A stretch of 34,521 nt of DNA from Verrucomicrobiota bacterium (GCA_030834415.1 JAURFH010000018.1:1-34521), one strand, 5' to 3'. Counted from the stretch's first letter, positions 16,750 through 25,840 are shown. Notes: generated by a model from the sequence alone, not told the origin. Translations and numbers: made by a program.

Positions 16750-17541
16750 TCAACGTTCCGCGTATGCTTTGCTGATTGTAAGCATCGTTGATGACCCGCC
16801 ATTGCGCAAGCCATCCGCCGTATTCTTTCCAGCCCCGGCGGAAATCTGAAATTGCGGTGCGGAGGCGGCGATGAACTTTTGCAACCGCTCCAAGACTTGC
16901 GGCTCATCCTCCGGTCGACAATAGGTGAAGTAAGCCACATAGGCCCAGCGCTGAAGTTTTCCGGTGCGGACCATATCCCCAGCCATCAGCAGCATCCGCT
17001 CCATCTGACCGGGTGTCTCTTGCCCATCCGCTACAAACCAATAGAGGTAAAGCCCCCGGGCTGGTGCCGTCTTACCACTCGCCATCGGCAACTCCTTATC
17101 CAATAGCATCTGGTTGTACTCCAAGGTCTTACCGTACCCACCAGCCAACTGCAAAGTTTCCACCGTAGTGGCTGGCTGATCAATTTTCCACCCCTGCCCA
17201 GTGAGACAAAATTCCGGACGATGGATACTGGTCCTGTCCGTCCCCATCATAACCACACTCAAAGCGATCTGCATACCATCAGGAGCCATATAGACACGCC
17301 GACCATAGGTCGTGTCCTTGGGCAGGATGGCGATTTCTTCCGGCAAGGGAGATTGCTTCTGGCTGGTAAAATCTAAGACCTGCTCCGGCAGCACCACCTC
17401 CAGACCGCTGTCCGTATCCGCCTTGGCGACCAGCACGCCAGGGGCCCCCAACTCCTGCAAGGACCGCAGCCGGTGAATCAACCCACCCGTTACCAAGATA
17501 AGGGCAAAGGCAATGCCTCCTAGGATAAGGCGCCGCTTCAT
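16750..17541 (-). CDS. epsI: EpsI family exosortase-associated protein (DUF3485)
   Basis: 263 residues. A membrane anchor at about 6-22 is followed by an exported domain. The segment TDRTSIHRPEFCLTGQGW (101-118) is the hallmark of EpsI/DUF3485 proteins, with H107 and C112. Its ATG overlaps the exosortase stop by four bases (ATGA), indicating translational coupling. In other bacteria EpsI accompanies or is fused to exosortase and is needed for polysaccharide or biofilm formation; its exact activity is not known. Located between the exosortase and the initiating sugar transferase. Confidence 0.9.
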   Translation of the reverse strand: MKRRLILGGIAFALILVTGGLIHRLRSLQELGAPGVLVAKADTDSGLEVVLPEQVLDFTSQKQSPLPEEIAILPKDTTYGRRVYMAPDGMQIALSVVMMGTDRTSIHRPEFCLTGQGWKIDQPATTVETLQLAGGYGKTLEYNQMLLDKELPMASGKTAPARGLYLYWFVADGQETPGQMERMLLMAGDMVRTGKLQRWAYVAYFTYCRPEDEPQVLERLQKFIAASAPQFQISAGAGKNTADGLRNGGSSTMLTISKAYAER

Positions 17542-18518
17542 GGCTTCACCTCCGCGCTGGGGCGTTCCCGGAAAACGAACCGCTCGATCAACCAGGACAC
17601 ACCAAACATCCCGGCAAAGGCCACCGCAAAGGTCACAAAACCGAATTTCTGCTCGATCATCACCCCGGCGTCATGGCCAAATGCTTTACCCACCAGAATG
17701 ATGGTGGTGATGCGCACCACGTTACCGGCGATCGCCAAAGGCATGGCCATGACGATGATCACCAACCGCGGCCACCAAGCCTTGAACACCATGAAGGCAT
17801 ACACCGTGGCCAGCAGGAACAGCGCGATGAGGCTGCGGATACCGCTGCATGCCGGGGCCACATCGTACTGAAAGGTGCGCGCTTCGTTGAATATCCGTGA
17901 ACCATCTTGGATCACATCCACTCCCAGAATTTGGGCAATAGCTACGGAAATATGCGTCACCAGCATGCGCAACGGAAAGGTGATCATGCCGCTCAATGAG
18001 CCGATGGGTACACAGAAAGCAAACAGGAAGAAGGGGAAAAATATGGCCCGCAAGAAGGCCGGCCCCCAAGCCACCCCGATCAGCCCGTAAATCCCCAAGA
18101 ACATGGCCGCTGCCGAAACTCGCGGCTGTTGCACCATATAGCCGAACACATGCAGCAGGCAGGCCGCCGCCAGAATGAACAGGCCCGGCCACCATAAACG
18201 CTTGGGAGCATCCAGCAGTTCCTGCCTCTTCCACCAGGCAAGGCCCAGAAACAGAAAGGGGATGAAAGCCCCGTGATCATCATCTTTCAGCGGGGAATTG
18301 TAAGCCCCGGCCAGCCACTCCAGCAGCGAGGGTGTGTTCATGTATCCAAAGGTGGAATTCCCGAGGAAGTGGAACAGTAACACCCATGGGATCACCAATC
18401 CGAGGAACAGATACTTCTCGGGAAACTGCCGCCAGCAGTCCTTCAATTCCTCCATGAAAGAGGGACGAGCAGCCGGTTTCGGCTGCTCAGGCTCAGTTAC
18501 TACTTCAGCCGTGGCCAT
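17538..18518 (-). CDS. xrt: Exosortase (EpsH-type membrane transpeptidase)
   Basis: 326 residues with a soluble N-terminal tail and about eight membrane segments from residue 36 to the end. The catalytic triad of the family is present: C224 in APACSGIRSL, R269 in IAGNVVRI and H282 in GHDAGV. Exosortases cleave C-terminal PEP-CTERM-like sorting signals and hand the protein to a surface anchor. None of the proteins completely encoded in this window ends with such a signal, so substrates must lie elsewhere, although the truncated protein at the left edge cannot be judged. Embedded in the sugar cluster, 89 bases after the GT9 gene and overlapping epsI. I cannot assign the exosortase subtype. Confidence 0.93.
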   Translation of the reverse strand: MATAEVVTEPEQPKPAARPSFMEELKDCWRQFPEKYLFLGLVIPWVLLFHFLGNSTFGYMNTPSLLEWLAGAYNSPLKDDDHGAFIPFLFLGLAWWKRQELLDAPKRLWWPGLFILAAACLLHVFGYMVQQPRVSAAAMFLGIYGLIGVAWGPAFLRAIFFPFFLFAFCVPIGSLSGMITFPLRMLVTHISVAIAQILGVDVIQDGSRIFNEARTFQYDVAPACSGIRSLIALFLLATVYAFMVFKAWWPRLVIIVMAMPLAIAGNVVRITTIILVGKAFGHDAGVMIEQKFGFVTFAVAFAGMFGVSWLIERFVFRERPSAEVKP

Positions 18519-18607
18519 ACAGATTCCCTAAACATGCCTGATTCCACAGGATTCTACAAGGCGTCCATCACCTGATGTCACCCAAATGACATAATCCGGA
18601 AATCACC

Positions 18608-19723
18608 TCACTTGGCTGAGAGCTCACTCTGCAACTGGCGCACTGACTTGCTGACCATCTCCACTGTCACTGAATCGCGGCAGATGTAGGATGGTTGCAA
18701 GCATTTGCCGAAGCACGGATGAAACTGGCATACCGGTCGCCGCACGGCTCGCTTCTGACTCCCCCACGGGGCGAACCAGTCGGGATTACTGGCGGAAAAA
18801 ACCGGCACTACCGGCTTGCCCAAAGCCGCCGCTACATGCCCTACCCCTGTGTCATTGCATACCAAGGCATCTGCTTGGGCTATGATGGCAAAAAGCCCGC
18901 CAACATCCTTCGCCCGGCAACTCGGGAACGTATGCTTCAGCATGCCGGACCAAACCACTTCTGGAGAATCCAAAAGGATCACTTTCGCCCCTTTGGCCTG
19001 CAGCTCTTCACGCAAAACCCTCTCGAAGTTCTCAACTGGCCAGCGGTGCGCCTCCAGTCGGGCTCCAGCGTGCGCCATCCAAACGACTTGGCCGGATGCC
19101 CGGGCATCATCGATAGCCTGCTGCACCTCGGCTGGGAAGGTCGCCTCCGGCGGTGTCACCCAAGGCGCGCCATCATTCCAAGGCAGCAAGAGCGCCTGAG
19201 CGATCTGGTGCCAGCATACCATGTGATGCTGCTGTTCATGACGCCGCTCAAGGGTGAGGTTCAATAAAGGGCGGAAGCAGGTCAGTGCCCCCGCCAAGGA
19301 CAGCACCTTGCCCAACAACAACTGCCGCTGACGCCATGGCAGATGGTTGGCGTAGTAGTTCTGCTTCACCATCGGGAAACCGACCCGGCGCTTGGCTCCA
19401 CTCATGGCCATAAGCCAATGCACCCGGGAATCCGCCCACACGGAAACCGCCACCTGCGGTTTCAGCTGTTTAAGTTGACGAAGATAAAGGTTAAGCCCGC
19501 TCTCTGCCCAGCGTTTACGGTCATACTTCCCCTCCTCCGCCACCCAAGGGGGAGTCCACGGGATGATACGGTCGCTCGGCAGTAGCATCTCAAAAACGGC
19601 CACCGCACCTGGCGTGCAGGTCACATAGACGTCATACCCCTCCAGCGCAGCCCGCACAAAGGGCAGACTCATGATGGCGTCCCCCATCATGCGCTGCTCA
19701 AAGATCAGCAAGACCGGTTTCAT
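18608..19723 (-). CDS. Glycosyltransferase family 9 (heptosyltransferase-like)
   Basis: 371 residues with the GT-B layout of ADP-heptose:LPS heptosyltransferases. The N-terminal Rossmann half begins FEQRMMGDAIMSLPFVRAAL (GT9 usually has GDvl.s.P). The C-terminal half has a HAGARLEAHRWPVENFERVL segment and the donor-site motif LVCNDTGVGHVAAALGKPVVPVF, with the conserved NDTG. Predicted to act in the cytoplasm on lipopolysaccharide core or exopolysaccharide; the donor sugar is unknown. The Cys-containing tail (CQFHPCFGKCLQPSYIC) is a feature of some GT9 proteins. Located 39 bases after the DUF1972 glycosyltransferase gene and followed by the exosortase gene. Confidence 0.88.
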   Translation of the reverse strand: MKPVLLIFEQRMMGDAIMSLPFVRAALEGYDVYVTCTPGAVAVFEMLLPSDRIIPWTPPWVAEEGKYDRKRWAESGLNLYLRQLKQLKPQVAVSVWADSRVHWLMAMSGAKRRVGFPMVKQNYYANHLPWRQRQLLLGKVLSLAGALTCFRPLLNLTLERRHEQQHHMVCWHQIAQALLLPWNDGAPWVTPPEATFPAEVQQAIDDARASGQVVWMAHAGARLEAHRWPVENFERVLREELQAKGAKVILLDSPEVVWSGMLKHTFPSCRAKDVGGLFAIIAQADALVCNDTGVGHVAAALGKPVVPVFSASNPDWFAPWGSQKRAVRRPVCQFHPCFGKCLQPSYICRDSVTVEMVSKSVRQLQSELSAK

Positions 19724-19762
19724 ACCTGTTAGACTGGACTGAGAAAAATTTCCTTTGGGAAA

Positions 19763-20884
19763 TCAGCGGGCATCGCTCCATTTACGGAACAAGGATTCAT
19801 ATTCATCCGTGATCTGCTCCCACGTGAAGCGCTCTTTGATCCGTTCAGGAGCCATGCGCCGCAACTCCTTCACCCGTTCTGGATCTGCTTCCGTCGCCTT
19901 GATCTTCTCTGCCAGGCTATCGGAGTTTTTCTCATAAAGGACACCGTGTTTACCCGCCGCCAGCACTTCGGAATTGAACGGTGTGTTCAAGGCAAAGATG
20001 AGATTCCCATAACCGAGCGCCTTCAGCAGCGAGGGGTTGATACCGCCAAATTGATGGCCGTGAATGTAGCCGTAACAATTGCAATGCAGTTCCTTCACAT
20101 GCCCTGGCTTGCCAACATGGCCAAGGAACTTCACGCGGCCATTGGAGAGCCCCTTCAGCTTGTCGAGGAAGGCGCGCTCAATGGCGTTGCCCTTGTAATC
20201 TGCGCCACCGGCGATCGCCAGCCACTTGCGCGAGCCGCTCTTCACAAACGCCTCAACGATGATGTCGGCGTTATTATCCGGCACCATCCGGCTGGCGATG
20301 AGGTAATAGTTTTGCGGTTCCAACCCGTATTCCTTAAGCACTTCCGGGCGGGTGGAATTCTCGATATTCGCCCCGTAGGCGATGTAGGTGGAGTTGATGC
20401 CGAAGGTCTCCGCGTAGAGGCGGTGCATCTCGTCGGCATCCGTCACGATCTCATCGTAGAACACGGTGCCAAGCCGTGCGGAATTCTTGAAGACGAACTT
20501 GGCCAGCGTGTTCCACTTGGGTCGCAGCCACTCCATACCATCCACATTCAAGATGCAGGCTTTGCCCAGCAATTGCGGGATGAAACCGAACATACCATTG
20601 GCCGCATTGACTACGAAAACCATGTCATGGTTGCCGAGACTCGCGTGCAACGTGGCAAAAGCGGTATGCGAAAGAGTGCTAAGGAATTTGTGCTCGATAC
20701 TGGGCAGATAGACCATCTTCATGCCCAGATGCGTTGGCGGCTGTTCTTTGAAAAGGGCACTGCGGCAATAGATCGTCACCTCGTGCCCACGCTGGGCCAA
20801 ACGGGGAGCCAACTCCCCGATGAATGTCTCATAACCGCTGTAACTGGACGGCAATCCGCGGATGCCCAAAATCGCTATTTTCAT
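19763..20884 (-). CDS. DUF1972-type GT4 glycosyltransferase (rhamnosyltransferase-like)
   Basis: 373 residues. It begins with the family signature MKIAILGIRGLPSSYSGYET, as in capsule rhamnosyl- and related transferases with a DUF1972 N-terminal domain. The C-terminal GT-B half includes YYLIASRMVPDNNADIIVEAF (nucleotide-sugar binding), VKFLGHVG, and GHQFGGINPSLLKALGYGN, where the family usually has E-x7-E and here GGINPSLLKAL. It is expected to add a sugar to the lipid-linked repeat unit in the cytoplasm. The start codon is 11 bases from the end of the epimerase gene, so co-transcription is likely. Confidence 0.9.
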   Translation of the reverse strand: MKIAILGIRGLPSSYSGYETFIGELAPRLAQRGHEVTIYCRSALFKEQPPTHLGMKMVYLPSIEHKFLSTLSHTAFATLHASLGNHDMVFVVNAANGMFGFIPQLLGKACILNVDGMEWLRPKWNTLAKFVFKNSARLGTVFYDEIVTDADEMHRLYAETFGINSTYIAYGANIENSTRPEVLKEYGLEPQNYYLIASRMVPDNNADIIVEAFVKSGSRKWLAIAGGADYKGNAIERAFLDKLKGLSNGRVKFLGHVGKPGHVKELHCNCYGYIHGHQFGGINPSLLKALGYGNLIFALNTPFNSEVLAAGKHGVLYEKNSDSLAEKIKATEADPERVKELRRMAPERIKERFTWEQITDEYESLFRKWSDAR

Positions 20885-20895
20885 TCCCTAATAGA

Positions 20896-21909
20896 TCACT
20901 TCTGTGCCAGCGCCTTCCATGACGGCGGCAGATTCTTCCACACTTCGATCCCTTCAAAAGCCTTGCCCGAACGGCTGCCCGTCTGCTTCACCCAAGCGGC
21001 CATGCGTTGAACACCATCAGCCAGCGAAATGTTCTGGATGATGTCACCGAAATACTCCTTGGCCTTGTCATGGGAAGAGTAGGCATGCACCACTTCATTG
21101 CGCGCCTCGAGATACCGGATATCCGGTTTCACGCCCATCGCCTTGGCGACTTCTTCGGCGAGTTCTTTGACGGTGTAAGGCGTATCTGCGCCCACGTTGA
21201 ACACCTGGTTCCAGCATTTCTCCCGACTGATGCTCTCCGCGATGATCGGAGCGACATCTGCGATGTAACTGAACGCCCGCGTCTGCATGCCATCACCGAA
21301 AACAGTCATCGGCTGGCCCTGTAAAATCTGATTCATGAAGATGCCGATGACATTGCGATAACGGTCGCCGATGTTCTGTTTTTCCCCGTAAACATTGTGC
21401 GGACGAAATACTACGTAGTTCAGTCCGAACATCTCATGCGCCTCTTTCAGATCCATCTCCACGGCATATTTCGCGATGCCATATGGGTCTTCCGGTTGTG
21501 GCACAGCCTCCTCGGTCATGGGCACTTGATTCCGCCCATACACGGCGATGGATGAGGTAAACACGAAGCACTTCACGGTGCCCGTATTCACCGCTGCGTT
21601 GATGAGATTCACACTGCCCAGCAGGTTGTTCGTGTAATTGAAGCGCTTGATGAAATGGCTCAACCCCTCCGCCGCATAGGCAGCCAGATGGAAAACATAG
21701 TCGAACTTATGCTCGGCAAAAAGTTTATCGATCAAGACTGAATCATTGATGGAACCCTCCACAAAAGTTGCCCCCGCTGGAACATTATCCGTAAAACCGC
21801 CGCTCAAATCGTCCAAAGCGATGACCTCATGCCCGCGCTGGAGCAATTCCTCTGCAACGTGCGCCCCTATAAACCCGGCGGCACCAGTGACCAATGAACG
21901 ACTTTTCAT
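20896..21909 (-). CDS. NAD-dependent UDP-sugar 4-epimerase-like protein
   Basis: 337 residues, extended SDR family. NAD motif TGAAGFIGAH at 8-17, catalytic serine region FTSSIAVYG at 117-125, Tyr/Lys pair Y143 and K147 (DPYGIAKYAVE), and sugar-binding region FRPHNVYGEKQNIGDRYRNV. It likely interconverts UDP-glucose/galactose or UDP-GlcNAc/GalNAc for the polysaccharide made by the following genes. The frame extends 20 codons further upstream (to 21969), but those residues precede the Rossmann fold and reach into the mdh terminator hairpin, so the ATG at 21909 is preferred. First gene of the sugar/exosortase cluster. Substrate specificity is not readable from the sequence. Confidence 0.9.
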   Translation of the reverse strand: MKSRSLVTGAAGFIGAHVAEELLQRGHEVIALDDLSGGFTDNVPAGATFVEGSINDSVLIDKLFAEHKFDYVFHLAAYAAEGLSHFIKRFNYTNNLLGSVNLINAAVNTGTVKCFVFTSSIAVYGRNQVPMTEEAVPQPEDPYGIAKYAVEMDLKEAHEMFGLNYVVFRPHNVYGEKQNIGDRYRNVIGIFMNQILQGQPMTVFGDGMQTRAFSYIADVAPIIAESISREKCWNQVFNVGADTPYTVKELAEEVAKAMGVKPDIRYLEARNEVVHAYSSHDKAKEYFGDIIQNISLADGVQRMAAWVKQTGSRSGKAFEGIEVWKNLPPSWKALAQK

Positions 21910-21972
21910 GAGGCACTGAGCGTGGCAAAGCTGGCCCAGCCTGTCTAGGGCTTCATTTGATTGTAACAAAGC

Positions 21973-22004
21973 AAAACGCCCAGAACTTAAGTTCCGGGCG
22001 TTTT
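21973..22004 (-). terminator. Intrinsic terminator after malate dehydrogenase
   Basis: AAAACGCCC at 21973-21981 pairs with GGGCGTTTT at 21996-22004, and an inner GAAC/GTTC stem follows one A-C mismatch, closing on a TTAA loop. On the minus strand the stem ends in a T-rich tract (GTTTTGCTTTG). It begins 20 bases after the mdh stop. It also separates mdh from the sugar cluster transcript. Confidence 0.88.
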
Positions 22005-22024
22005 CGAGATACTGTCAAAAAAAC

Positions 22025-23014
22025 TTAAGCAGGCAGCAGTTCTGACACCAAGGCCTTCTCTTCCTGCAACTCCTTCACCGTCGCGTCGATCTTGGCGCGG
22101 CTGAAATCGTTGATGGACACACCCTGAACGATCTCCAGGGTCTGGCCGTTGGAACGGACCGGGAAGGAGCTGATGAGACCCTTCTCCACACCGTAGCTGC
22201 CGTCTGAGCAGAGACAGACGCTCGCCCAGTCTCCCGGAGCGGTCGGCGTGATGATGGACTTCACGCTGTCCACCACGGCATTCGCCGCGCTAGCAGCGGA
22301 GGAGGCGCCGCGGGCCTTGATGATGGCCGCACCGCGCTGCTGTACCGTGGAGATGAAATCGTTCTGCAACCAGGCGGAATCCGTGATGACCTCGGTCACC
22401 GGCTGGCCGTTGATCTTGGCATTGTAGAAGTCCGGATACTGCGTGGCGGAGTGGTTACCCCAGATGGCCACATTGGAGACCGCCGTGGTGTCCACGCCCG
22501 CCTTCTTGGCGAGCTGGGACTTCGCGCGGTTTTCATCCAAGCGGGTCATGGCGAAGAAGCGGCTGCTTGGGATGTCCTTCGCATTGTTCATCGCGATGAG
22601 GCAGTTCGTATTGCACGGATTGCCCACCACATGGATGCGCACGTCACTGGCGGCGTTTTTCTGGATGGCCTGACCTTGGCCGATGAAAATCTTGCCGTTG
22701 ATGCCCAACAGGTCCTTACGCTCCATCCCCTGCTTGCGCGGCACGCTGCCGACGAGCAAAGCCCAGTTCACACCTTTGAAGCCCTCGTCCAAGCTGGCCG
22801 TTGGGACGATGCCCTTGAGCAACGGGAACGCGCAGTCTTCCAGCTCCATCACCACACCGTTCAAGGCGGGCAAGGCGGGTTCGATCTCGATCAGGTGGAG
22901 GATGACCGGCTGTTCAGGACCGAACATGGAGCCGGAGGCGATGCGAAACAGAAGGGAATAACCAATTTGACCGGCAGCACCGGTGACAGCAACTCGGATA
23001 GGCGTAGCGCTCAT
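22025..23014 (-). CDS. mdh: Malate dehydrogenase
   Basis: 329 residues, the usual length of the dimeric cytosolic-type enzyme. NAD-binding [19 protein letters not shown] at 10-28, mobile-loop region [13 protein letters not shown] with R93 and R99, GNPCNTN at 131-137, TRLDENRA with D160 and R163, and catalytic His H188 in [11 protein letters not shown]. It catalyses NAD-dependent interconversion of malate and oxaloacetate in the citric acid cycle. Transcribed alone: divergent from phoB across a 216-base gap and followed by its own terminator. No clear Shine-Dalgarno precedes the ATG, as with most genes here. Confidence 0.97.
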   Translation of the reverse strand: MSATPIRVAVTGAAGQIGYSLLFRIASGSMFGPEQPVILHLIEIEPALPALNGVVMELEDCAFPLLKGIVPTASLDEGFKGVNWALLVGSVPRKQGMERKDLLGINGKIFIGQGQAIQKNAASDVRIHVVGNPCNTNCLIAMNNAKDIPSSRFFAMTRLDENRAKSQLAKKAGVDTTAVSNVAIWGNHSATQYPDFYNAKINGQPVTEVITDSAWLQNDFISTVQQRGAAIIKARGASSAASAANAVVDSVKSIITPTAPGDWASVCLCSDGSYGVEKGLISSFPVRSNGQTLEIVQGVSINDFSRAKIDATVKELQEEKALVSELLPA

Positions 23015-23173
23015 AGTTCTAATTCAAATGAAATTCGTGGGGGGCGAGTATAGAAGCGGTTTTTTCCGGGACGCAAGCGGGAAGGTGGCAGAAAACGGTC
23101 CCCCTGCCCAACCCCCAACGCTGCAAACAGTTGCACCAGCCACCCAAGTGATGATGAGACCGGCAAGACAGGC

Positions 23174-23201
23174 TGTAACCCGGTTGTAACACTCTTGTAA
23201 C
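23174..23201 (+). promoter_or_regulatory. Pho-box-like array of three TGTAAC repeats
   Basis: TGTAAC occurs at 23174, 23185 and 23196, with starts exactly 11 bp apart. PhoB/PhoP-type regulators bind direct repeats with 11-bp spacing. The array lies 29 bases upstream of the phoB-like start codon and could mediate autoregulation. It is about 160 bases from the mdh start on the other strand. The repeat word differs from the E. coli CTGTCAT half-site, so the regulator assignment is an inference. Confidence 0.6.
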
Positions 23202-23230
23202 CCTGCCGCCATTGCTGCTCTAATAGACGC

Positions 23231-23932
23231 ATGGTAACCAAGGCACGAGTGAAACCTAAAATATTGGTGGTCGATGATGAGCCGGATGCTTTGGAGTTGA
23301 TTGAGTTCAACCTGAAGTCGACCGGCTATGATATTGTCACCGCTGCCGATGGCGCCGAGGCCTTGAAAAAAGCCCGCGTTGTGGCCCCTGATCTTATCCT
23401 TTTGGACCTGATGCTGCCAGAGATCGATGGCTTGGAAGTCTGCAAGATTCTTCGTCGCGATGCCAGCACTGCGGCCATCCCCATCATCATGCTCACGGCC
23501 AAAGCCGCCGAGATCGACCGCATCCTCGGCCTGGAGCTGGGAGCGGATGATTATGTGACCAAGCCGTTCAGCCCGCGTGAACTGGGTTTGCGGGTGAAGA
23601 ATCTCCTTCGTCGCACCCAATCAGACGAAGCCAAGAACGACCTCTTCCACATCGGCGACCTGTTCATCGATGTCCCTCGCCATTTGGCCACTGTGGGTGG
23701 CAAGCGTGTGGACCTCACCGCCACGGAATTCAAGCTCCTCACCGTCCTGGCTGAGCGTCGTGGTCGCGTGCAATCTCGTGAGAAGCTCCTCGCGGATGTG
23801 TGGCAATACGACAATCTCATCGATACCCGCACGGTAGATACCCACATGCGTCGCCTGCGCGAAAAACTCGGCAAGGCCGCACGTTATCTGGACACCGTGC
23901 GCGGCGTAGGTTACCGCTTTGTGGAAGGTTGA
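23231..23932 (+). CDS. phoB: PhoB/OmpR-family response regulator
   Basis: 233 residues, close to E. coli PhoB (229). The receiver domain (about 10-125) has the acidic pair D15/D16, phospho-acceptor D59 (LILLDLMLP), T89 and K111 (VTKPFSPREL). The winged-helix DNA-binding domain (about 140-231) has LTATEFKLLTVLAER and TVDTHMRRLREKLG, ending in the typical VRGVGYRF. It is followed after 30 bases by a PhoR-type kinase, so the pair probably forms the phosphate-starvation system. The three 11-bp-phased repeats just upstream are a plausible self-binding site. Other OmpR-family roles cannot be excluded without regulon data. Confidence 0.93.
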   Translation: MVTKARVKPKILVVDDEPDALELIEFNLKSTGYDIVTAADGAEALKKARVVAPDLILLDLMLPEIDGLEVCKILRRDASTAAIPIIMLTAKAAEIDRILGLELGADDYVTKPFSPRELGLRVKNLLRRTQSDEAKNDLFHIGDLFIDVPRHLATVGGKRVDLTATEFKLLTVLAERRGRVQSREKLLADVWQYDNLIDTRTVDTHMRRLREKLGKAARYLDTVRGVGYRFVEG

Positions 23933-23962
23933 CCGGTTCTTTGACCGGCATCCGGCCCCAAC

Positions 23963-25141
23963 ATGTGGACTGCGCTCGCCATCCTAAGCCTTGCCTGCAC
24001 CGCGGCCATCTATTTCTGGTCTCGCCGCCAGATCAAGGCGCTGGAGCTTTCTCTCGACCGCCTCAAGCACGAGAGCGCCCATCAGCGTGAGCAACAGCAG
24101 CACGCGCTCGCCGAAGAACACGCCCAGCAACAGGCGCTCTTCAACTCCATGGTGGAAGGCGTGCTCGTGTTGGATAGCGACGGCAAGGTCCGCCTCGTCA
24201 ATCACGCCGTGGAACGCCTCTTCAGTCTGCACAACGATATCCGCGGGCAGACCATCATGGAGGCCTTCCGCATGCACGCGCTGCAGGAGATCGTCAACCG
24301 CGCGGCCATCGAGGGTCAGATGACTGGCGGCGAGCTGGAACTCCCAGGCATGGAACTGCGATGCTTGCACGTGAACGTCGTCAGCCTCCTCAATCGCGAA
24401 GGTCGCCACGGCGGCATGTTGCTGGTCTTCCACGATCTCACCCGCTTGCGCCAGCTCGAGAACACCCGGCGCGAGTTTGTTGCCAACGTCAGCCATGAGC
24501 TGCGCACCCCACTCTCACTCATCAAAGGCTACGTGGAGACCTTGATCGATGGCGCGAAAGATGATCCCGCCGTCGCGTTACGTTTCCTTCAGACCATTGA
24601 GAAGCACGCCGATCGCCTCACCTTTCTCATCGAGGATTTGCTCACCATCTCGCGCCTCGAGTCCGGTCAAATCGTCCTGAGCGTTCAACCCACCGAACTC
24701 ACTCCTCTGGTGGACCATGTGCTGGAGGACCTGAGTGCCCGCGCAACGGAAAAGGGCATCACCCTGCGCAACACTATCCCGCAAGAGACAAAGGTCCGCG
24801 CGGATGGCGACCGTCTCGAGCAAGTGCTCTTCAACCTCATCGACAACGCTATCAAATACGGCAAGCAAGATGGCGTGGTAGAAGTCTCCGGCCGTGTGAA
24901 CGATGACAATCTGATGGAAGTCTCCGTGCATGATGACGGCCCTGGCATTCCTGAAGATGCCCGCGAACGCGTCTTCGAACGTTTCTACCGCGTGGACCGT
25001 GCCCGCTCCCGTGATGCCGGCGGCACCGGTCTCGGTCTCTCCATCGTGAAGCACATCGTGCAATCCCACGGCGGCGAAGTCTGGATCGAAAGCGAGCCCG
25101 GCAAAGGCAGCACCTTCTTCTTCACCCTGCCCCGCGAGTAA
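23963..25141 (+). CDS. phoR: PhoR-type sensor histidine kinase
   Basis: 392 residues. One N-terminal membrane helix (about 3-19), a short coiled coil (30-57), a PAS domain (about 58-160, starting FNSMVEGVLVLDSDGKVRLVN), the HisKA box with H178 (FVANVSHELRTPLSLIKGY), and the ATPase domain with N-box LFNLIDNAIKYG, DDGPGIP and GTGLGLSIVKHIV. This is the PhoR layout, with one membrane segment and no large periplasmic sensor, which suggests sensing through a partner such as the Pst/PhoU complex (not in this window). It is expected to phosphorylate the response regulator encoded 30 bases upstream. Confidence 0.93.
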   Translation: MWTALAILSLACTAAIYFWSRRQIKALELSLDRLKHESAHQREQQQHALAEEHAQQQALFNSMVEGVLVLDSDGKVRLVNHAVERLFSLHNDIRGQTIMEAFRMHALQEIVNRAAIEGQMTGGELELPGMELRCLHVNVVSLLNREGRHGGMLLVFHDLTRLRQLENTRREFVANVSHELRTPLSLIKGYVETLIDGAKDDPAVALRFLQTIEKHADRLTFLIEDLLTISRLESGQIVLSVQPTELTPLVDHVLEDLSARATEKGITLRNTIPQETKVRADGDRLEQVLFNLIDNAIKYGKQDGVVEVSGRVNDDNLMEVSVHDDGPGIPEDARERVFERFYRVDRARSRDAGGTGLGLSIVKHIVQSHGGEVWIESEPGKGSTFFFTLPRE

Positions 25142-25327
25142 TCGCGCAGTCTCATCAATCGCGCTCGATTTCCATTCTCATTTGTCCCATCGGCCCCATA
25201 AGACCTATTCACTTTCCGAGTATTCTGCGTATTCTGTGGTTTATTAATCGTTCCCCGAAGTCGCCTTCCCATCTCGTCCGGTCAATGCTCCCTCATCTCG
25301 ATAGCATCCTGTCCTGCGGTACTCTAG

Positions 25328-25393
25328 CTACCAGTCTGCACCTCCCAGATCCGACCCCCGCCAGCAACTCCACAAGGCAACGCAGACTGGTAG
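25328..25393. repeat. 12-bp perfect inverted repeat
   Basis: CTACCAGTCTGC at 25328-25339 is the exact reverse complement of GCAGACTGGTAG at 25382-25393, with 42 bases between. The right arm runs into hairpin-repeat copy A, so this may be the end structure of the same repeat element. Confidence 0.6.
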
Positions 25394-25552
25394 GGCGAGA
25401 GCGCTTTACCCCGACATCATGTCGGGGCGTCGAGCCCTGACCTTTTTCGTCAGGGCACTCACGAACACCACGCCCCACTCCCGCCGAAGCACACGACCTC
25501 TCCTCCCTCTCTTCCAACGACAGTTGGAGGAGAGGGCCGGGGAGAGGAGGCA
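25388..25552. repeat. Dispersed structured repeat, copy A
   Basis: Starts TGGTAGGGC and ends GGAGAGGAGGCA, alignable with copy B at 25841. Inside are a dyad CCCCGACAT-C-ATGTCGGGG, a dyad GCCCTGAC..GTCAGGGC, and a 14-bp stem (25505-25518 with 25523-25536) closed by a GACA loop. The stem has a single T-G wobble where copy B has a Watson-Crick pair. Confidence 0.65.
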
Positions 25553-25840
25553 CTGAGCCATCCCTCCCACCTTGGGCAGTCGAACTTCGACTCCTGCATT
25601 CCCTTTAGGAAATTATTTCAAAGAGCAATGAAACCACCCGGCCCCTGTTGATGTATCTGGCCTATGGCTCCTCCTCACAGGGAGGCCAGACTCTGGCGCT
25701 GTCCTGAACCCGGCTGGTTCCGCAGTGAGTAATGGAGATTCCCCGATGGGTCATAAAATCCTACGCCCACCGACGTCCCGTTCCCCCTCCAGCTTACGAG
25801 CCCCGATCCAACACCCGATACACCCACAGATCCTGAGACA

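Noticed and set aside
19946-21010. Plus-strand open frame of 354 codons
   Set aside because: Antisense to the DUF1972 glycosyltransferase and epimerase genes, both with clear family motifs; it crosses their boundary and shows no motif of its own.
22451-23053. Plus-strand open frame of 200 codons
   Set aside because: Antisense to malate dehydrogenase, whose active-site motifs are all present.
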